Made by a program: the position numbers and the translations under genes. Source: Streptomyces anulatus (GTDB lineage Bacteria; Actinomycetota; Actinomycetes; Streptomycetales; Streptomycetaceae). Taken from it: a DNA stretch of 64,000 bases. The stretch spans positions 1-64,000 of the forward strand of contig NZ_JOEZ01000017.1 in NCBI RefSeq assembly GCF_000721175.1. Reading direction: 5' to 3'. This document shows, one piece after another, positions 61,649-64,000 of this stretch. The notes beneath the pieces were generated by a model. The model saw only the letters and a list, made by a program, of their open reading frames with translations, had not been told where the DNA came from and searched no databases. Positions within the stretch are counted from its first letter, which is position 1. Each line of letters starts with the position of its first letter.

Positions 61649-63259
61649 TCACAGCGGGAACGGCTCCAGTGCGCCGGATACGACCTGCTCGCGCAGTGCC
61701 CTGCGGTCGACCTTCCCGTTGGCGTTCAGCGGGAAGGTGTCCAGCAGGTGGTAGGTCAGCGGGATCATGTAGGGCGGGACCGACTCGCTCAGCCCCTTGT
61801 CCACCACGTCCATGTCGATGCCGTCGCCGGAGACGACCGCCGCGAGCACGTCGGCCCCGTCCTCCTCCCCCGGCACGGCCAGGACCACGGCCTGCGCGAC
61901 GCCCTCCTGTTGGAGGAGGTGGGCCTCCACCTCGCCCGTCTCGATCCGGTGCCCGAGGATCTTCACCTGGGTGTCGAGGCGCCCGATGTAGACGAACTCC
62001 CCGTCCTCGGCAACCCTGCCGAGGTCGCCCGTGCGGTACCAGCGGCGTGTGTCGGCCCCGTGCCCGGTGGTGTGGAAGGCGCGGGCGGTCAGCTCGGGCG
62101 CGTTCCAGTAGCCCGCGAACACCTGGGGCCCGGCCAGACAGAGTTCGCCCGTTCCTCCCGCGGCCACCGGGGTGCCGTCCTCGGCGAGTACGACGGCCTC
62201 CATGCCCGGGTACGGTGCGCCGATCGGCACGATCCCGTTCACCGAACGCTCCGGCGAGGTCTGCGGGTCCCAGCGGTGCACCAGGCAGGCGACGGTCGCC
62301 TCGGTCGGCCCGTAGAGGTTCTCCAGCACCGACCCGGGCGCCGCCCGCTGCCAGGCTTCGGCAACGGGCGCGGGCAGCGCCTCGCCGCAGAACAGGCTCC
62401 AGCGCAGGGACGGCAGACTGCCGGGCTCCAGCAGACCCTTGCGTGCCTGGAGCGCGGCGACGGAGGGTACCGACAGCCAGACGGTGATGGCGTGTTCGCG
62501 CAGGAAGCCGAGGGGCGACAGGAGCTGGTGCGTGTCCATGGGCACCAGGCAGGCCCCGGCAGCCCAGGCCATGAACGGGTCGAAGATGGACAGGTCGAAG
62601 GTCTGGTCGGCGGTGTGGGTGAAGCGGTCCTGCTCCGTGAACCCGTACCGGTCCGCGTTGACCCGCAGGAACGAGGTCACGTTGGCGTGGGTGATCGGTA
62701 CGCCCTTGGGGCGGCCGGTCGAGCCGGAGGTGAACAGCAGATAGGCGACATCGCCGGGGGCCGGGAAGACGGGCTCGGTGAGCGGCTCCCGGCTCTCGAC
62801 GCCCTCGCGGAGTACGAGCGCCGGGGCGTCCGGGAAGCCCGCGGGCACCTCCCCTGTCTCCGGCAGCACCACGGGGGGAGCGTCCGTCATCGCCCGCAGC
62901 AGTGCCGGGAGCACCGCGAGGGAACCGTCGTCGGCCAGGATCACGTCCAGACCGGCACGCTCGGCGATGTCCTTGTTGCGGGCGGCGGGGTATTTCCTGT
63001 TGAGCGGCACCACGGTGGCTCCGGCGTACAGAGCGGCCAGGAACCCGGCGTAGGTGACGAGGCTGCGGTGCCCCAGGATCCCCACCCGTGCGGGGCGCTT
63101 CCCCGCCTCGATGAGCGCGGCGGCCCAGCGCCGGGCCACCTCGTCCACCTCCGCGTAGGTCCACGAACGTCCGTCGAGGGTCAGGGCCGGGCGGTCCGGG
63201 AAGCGCTGGGCGGAGGAGTGGAATCCGGTGTGCAGGAAGGAGGGTTCGGTGTCTTGCAT
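61649..63259 (-). CDS. Discrete amino-acid adenylation enzyme
   Basis: A 536-residue stand-alone adenylating enzyme, no condensation or carrier domain. Motifs: A3 LLFTSGSTGRPKG, A4 FDLSIFD (Asp for the amino group), A5 NLYGPTEATVA, A7 YRTGDLGR and A10 NANGKVDRRAL with Lys. FCGEALP resembles DltA-type D-alanine ligases. A hand alignment to GrsA gives a pocket code DLFLLCLVAK, which suggests a small neutral substrate such as glycine or alanine, but this is tentative. The free carrier at 60243-60503 is the probable acceptor. Confidence 0.9.
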   Translation of the reverse strand: MQDTEPSFLHTGFHSSAQRFPDRPALTLDGRSWTYAEVDEVARRWAAALIEAGKRPARVGILGHRSLVTYAGFLAALYAGATVVPLNRKYPAARNKDIAERAGLDVILADDGSLAVLPALLRAMTDAPPVVLPETGEVPAGFPDAPALVLREGVESREPLTEPVFPAPGDVAYLLFTSGSTGRPKGVPITHANVTSFLRVNADRYGFTEQDRFTHTADQTFDLSIFDPFMAWAAGACLVPMDTHQLLSPLGFLREHAITVWLSVPSVAALQARKGLLEPGSLPSLRWSLFCGEALPAPVAEAWQRAAPGSVLENLYGPTEATVACLVHRWDPQTSPERSVNGIVPIGAPYPGMEAVVLAEDGTPVAAGGTGELCLAGPQVFAGYWNAPELTARAFHTTGHGADTRRWYRTGDLGRVAEDGEFVYIGRLDTQVKILGHRIETGEVEAHLLQQEGVAQAVVLAVPGEEDGADVLAAVVSGDGIDMDVVDKGLSESVPPYMIPLTYHLLDTFPLNANGKVDRRALREQVVSGALEPFPL

Positions 63260-63328
63260 GGTGTACTCGCGTTCCGCTTCTCTTGTGTCGGGTGGTGCGC
63301 GGCGCCGGTCGGGCGCGGTGGCGAGGCC

Positions 63329-63973
63329 CTACGGCTGCAGCCTGGCGACGCTCCAGCCGTCCGCGGCCCGTTCGTAGACCAGCCTTTCGTGCAGACGGTC
63401 GGTACCGTTCGCCCAGAACTCGACGTGGCCGGGGCGCAGCAGGTAGGCGGTGAACGACGCGGGACGGGGCAGCGGGCCCTCGGCGGCCAGGAGCGTCGCG
63501 CGGTCGCGCAGTTCCGCCACCGCGTCGGGTCCATCCAGCGGCTCACTCTGCCGGGACGCGGCCGTCATGGCATGGGTGAACACCGCGCGGGCCGCCCACA
63601 GGGCGTCCGCCTCGGTGTCGGGCAGGGACTCGACCGGGCCCGCGAGCGAGATCTGACGGCTGCTCTCCCGCCAGTACAGAAGGCCGGAGGCCCAGGGGTT
63701 GGCCGCCAGTTCCCGGCCCTTGCGGCTGTCCCGGTGCGTGACGAAGAGGAGCCCTTCGGCGGTCACCCGGCTCAGCACCACGATCCGCGACGAGGGGCGC
63801 CCCCGGTCGTCGGCGGTGGCGAGGGCCAGGGCCCTGGGCTCGCGGACCTGCAGGCGTTCGGCCTCGTCCAGCCAGGCGCTCAGCAGGCCCATCGGCTCGG
63901 CCGGCGGGGACGTGTACTCGGGGAAGGCGGTCTCCAGGGTCCCCGTGAGGGTTTCCGACCTTGCGCTGCTCAT
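63329..63973 (-). CDS. phzG: PhzG-type FMN-dependent oxidase of phenazine biosynthesis
   Basis: A 214-residue pyridoxamine-5'-phosphate oxidase fold enzyme. Its N-terminus SETLTGTLETAFPEYTSPPAEPMGLL and REPRALALATADDRGRPSSRIVVLS, the middle GRELAANPWASGLLYWRESSRQI, and the end RLHERLVYERAADGWSVARLQP match what I know of Pseudomonas PhzG closely, much more than the housekeeping PdxH. PhzG oxidises the early tricyclic intermediates to the aromatic phenazine. ATG 63973 has GGAG upstream. It identifies the cluster as phenazine type; other core phz genes are not in the window. Confidence 0.9.
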   Translation of the reverse strand: MSSARSETLTGTLETAFPEYTSPPAEPMGLLSAWLDEAERLQVREPRALALATADDRGRPSSRIVVLSRVTAEGLLFVTHRDSRKGRELAANPWASGLLYWRESSRQISLAGPVESLPDTEADALWAARAVFTHAMTAASRQSEPLDGPDAVAELRDRATLLAAEGPLPRPASFTAYLLRPGHVEFWANGTDRLHERLVYERAADGWSVARLQP

Positions 63974-64000
63974 GGTGTGCTCCGTGGGGTGGACGGTGCT

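Noticed and set aside
63329..63973. Housekeeping pyridoxamine phosphate oxidase PdxH
   Set aside because: The N- and C-terminal stretches match PhzG much better, and the setting is a biosynthetic cluster.
41683..64000. Integrase or transposase next to the tRNA
   Set aside because: I looked for recombinase or DDE-type motifs in the neighbouring frames and saw none, so an island origin remains only a suggestion.

Overview
The window looks like Streptomyces chromosome. GC is very high, GTG and TTG starts are common, many genes overlap by ATGA or GTGA, and the proteins are typical of the genus (dynamin pair plus SsbB, TQXA/LAXTG wall protein, LAL regulator, ABC sugar operon without its own ATPase). 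About 41 kb of core-like genome is followed, after a tRNA-Arg gene, by a 22 kb specialised-metabolite region that runs off the right edge.

Region 1 (1-12.2 kb) handles sugars. A secreted GH84 beta-N-acetylglucosaminidase has its 5' end fused to a long palindromic MITE-like repeat. An HNH nuclease and an MscS channel follow. Next is an operon of ROK repressor, sugar-binding lipoprotein, two permeases, GH4 glycosidase and a BadF/NagK-type kinase, with a clear palindromic operator in front of the repressor gene.

Region 2 (12.5-23.7 kb) is a seven-gene signalling locus: a four-TM sensor (GlnX-like), a periplasmic amino-acid-binding protein (GlnH-like), a coiled-coil protein, a PknG-like kinase with two zinc ribbons and an SR-rich linker, a PP2C phosphatase with zinc ribbons, a VWA protein and an FHA protein. 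It extends the mycobacterial GlnX-GlnH-PknG arrangement with its own phosphatase and phosphopeptide reader.

Region 3 (23.7-41.8 kb) is housekeeping: isoaspartyl methyltransferase, truncated haemoglobin, an FtsX/FtsX/ATPase ABC export system, a hotdog thioesterase, EttA-type ABC-F, a TQXA thioester surface protein with an LAATG sorting signal, SsbB, DynB and DynA, and tRNA-Arg(UCU) with a 15-bp perfect terminator downstream.

Region 4 (41.9-64 kb) is the left part of a hybrid phenazine-polyketide-aminoacyl gene cluster. The last gene is a convincing phzG, so the phenazine core genes probably lie just beyond 64 kb. Visible tailoring genes include a LuxE/LuxC-like activation and reduction pair, a KS-(degenerate AT)-ACP module, free carrier proteins, a KAS III-like enzyme, a discrete adenylation enzyme, a type II thioesterase, an aldo-keto reductase, two BBE-type flavin oxidases, and LysR, WYL and LAL regulators. 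The gene set resembles what I recall of streptophenazine pathways (phenazine aldehyde plus alkyl chain, with a discrete adenylation enzyme adding an amino-acid unit). That assignment is inference.
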